Below are positions 6,919-7,434 of a DNA stretch of 7,434 bases, piece after piece (the first letter of the stretch is position 1; each line of letters starts with the position of its first letter). The position numbers and the translations under genes were made by a program. The DNA is from Bacteroidota bacterium. GTDB lineage: Bacteria > Bacteroidota > Rhodothermia > Rhodothermales > Bin80. Where the stretch lies: contig JAPPBZ010000067.1 of NCBI GenBank assembly GCA_026702635.1, positions 1 through 7,434 on the forward strand, read 5' to 3'. The notes under the pieces were generated by a model. It did no database searches, was not told the DNA's origin, and saw nothing but the letters and a program-made list of their open reading frames with translations.

Positions 6919-7434
6919 AACAGTATCACGCACCCGTTTTTTTCAGTGTAATGCTTGCCGTGCTAGTCTCCATCGGCGCCACGCAGCAAAGTTCTTCTGA
7001 CGATGCTGAAATCGGCGAACCAGCTCCGGTATTCACGCTACCCGGGACCGACGGCGAATCGTACGACCTGGAAAGTTTGCAGGGTGAGTTTGTTGTTTTG
7101 GAGTGGCTCAATTTCGGCTGCCCGTACGTTGAGCGTCACTACCGAACTGGCAACATGTCGGCGCTCCAAAAGGAGTTTACCGAGAAAGGCGTCAAATGGC
7201 TGTCCATTGTGTCGTCCGCTCCAGGCACGCAAGGGTACTACGAATCAGACGAAATGAACGAGCAAAATGAAATGATGGGTGGTATGCAGTCCGCTATTTT
7301 GCTGGATCCAGAAGGTGATGTCGGCAAGATGTACGGGGCGATAACTACACCTCATATGTATATCATTGACAAGGAGGGTATCTTGATCTACAAAGGCGGC
7401 ATTGACGATCAGCCGCGCGCCAGCTATGAAAAGA
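6915..7434 (+). CDS. Exported PRX-like (AhpC/TSA-type redoxin) protein, C-terminus cut by window edge
   Basis: 173 complete codons of a thioredoxin-fold protein run off the right edge. Residues 1-~23 are a signal peptide, so it should act in the periplasm. The redoxin domain begins near EIGEPAPVFTL (32-42). The active-site segment is NFGCPYVERHY with C69, followed by SGNM-like TGNM (78-81), ALQKEF, and SIVSSAPGTQGY (97-108). The cis-Pro motif is TTPH with P146, followed by IIDKEG (150-155). This pattern matches the PRX-like 1 group (cd02969 from memory), where a single cysteine sits at the peroxidatic position. The partner position of a CxxC is Val and no other cysteine appears in the visible part, so an external reductant would be needed. 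The ATG overlaps the DsbD-like stop by four bases (ATGA) and has no strong ribosome-binding site of its own, which suggests translational coupling. Together they resemble the ScsB/PRX envelope peroxide-reduction pathway. A thiol-disulfide exchange role is the alternative. Confidence 0.88.
   Translation, partial: MKQYHAPVFFSVMLAVLVSIGATQQSSSDDAEIGEPAPVFTLPGTDGESYDLESLQGEFVVLEWLNFGCPYVERHYRTGNMSALQKEFTEKGVKWLSIVSSAPGTQGYYESDEMNEQNEMMGGMQSAILLDPEGDVGKMYGAITTPHMYIIDKEGILIYKGGIDDQPRASYEK

Noticed and set aside
1..7434. CRISPR array, insertion sequence, phage or toxin-antitoxin system
   Set aside because: No regularly spaced direct repeats, transposase or integrase motifs, terminal repeats, or paired small toxin-antitoxin frames were seen.

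Overview
The window comes from a Gram-negative bacterium. It encodes a lipoprotein-type sulfatase, a periplasm-facing DsbD/ScsB-type electron transporter and an exported peroxiredoxin-like protein. Base composition looks even, slightly GC-rich, with no obvious switch along the window. The mix (S1-type sulfatase, nickel-pincer racemase homologue, BicA-like SulP, DsbD plus PRX-like pair) would suit a marine Bacteroidota/Rhodothermota-like or proteobacterial genome, but the phylum cannot be fixed from this sequence alone.

Layout. (1) Bases 1-1057, minus strand: a LarA-family (nickel-pincer nucleotide racemase/epimerase) gene that runs off the left edge, so its C-terminus is missing. (2) Bases 1058-1118: a 61-bp divergent intergenic region holding an imperfect inverted repeat that includes the Shine-Dalgarno-like AGGA of both flanking genes. 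(3) Bases 1119-2660, plus strand: a lipoprotein arylsulfatase-like enzyme with an intact CxPxR formylglycine site. (4) Bases 2661-3033: a 373-bp gap with no convincing gene. (5) Bases 3034-4695: a SulP transporter with a STAS domain, close in sequence to BicA-type bicarbonate transporters. (6) Bases 4774-6918: a full-length three-domain DsbD/ScsB-like transmembrane thiol electron transporter. (7) Bases 6915-7434: the start of an exported single-cysteine PRX-like protein, overlapping the previous gene by ATGA and cut by the right edge.

How they may work together. The racemase homologue and sulfatase share a divergent control region and may act on a common, possibly sulfated, hydroxy-acid or sugar-acid nutrient; this is inference. 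The DsbD-like protein and the PRX-like protein form a well-supported functional pair. Reducing power would pass from cytoplasmic thioredoxin across the inner membrane to the periplasm and on to the PRX-like protein, as described for the ScsB/PRX pathway of Caulobacter. The SulP gene lies 78 bp upstream on the same strand and may be co-transcribed, but no functional link is evident.

Nothing here is clearly a new multi-gene system. The best leads are the unusual substrate-pocket residues of the LarA homologue beside a sulfatase, and the coupled electron-transporter/one-cysteine PRX pair.
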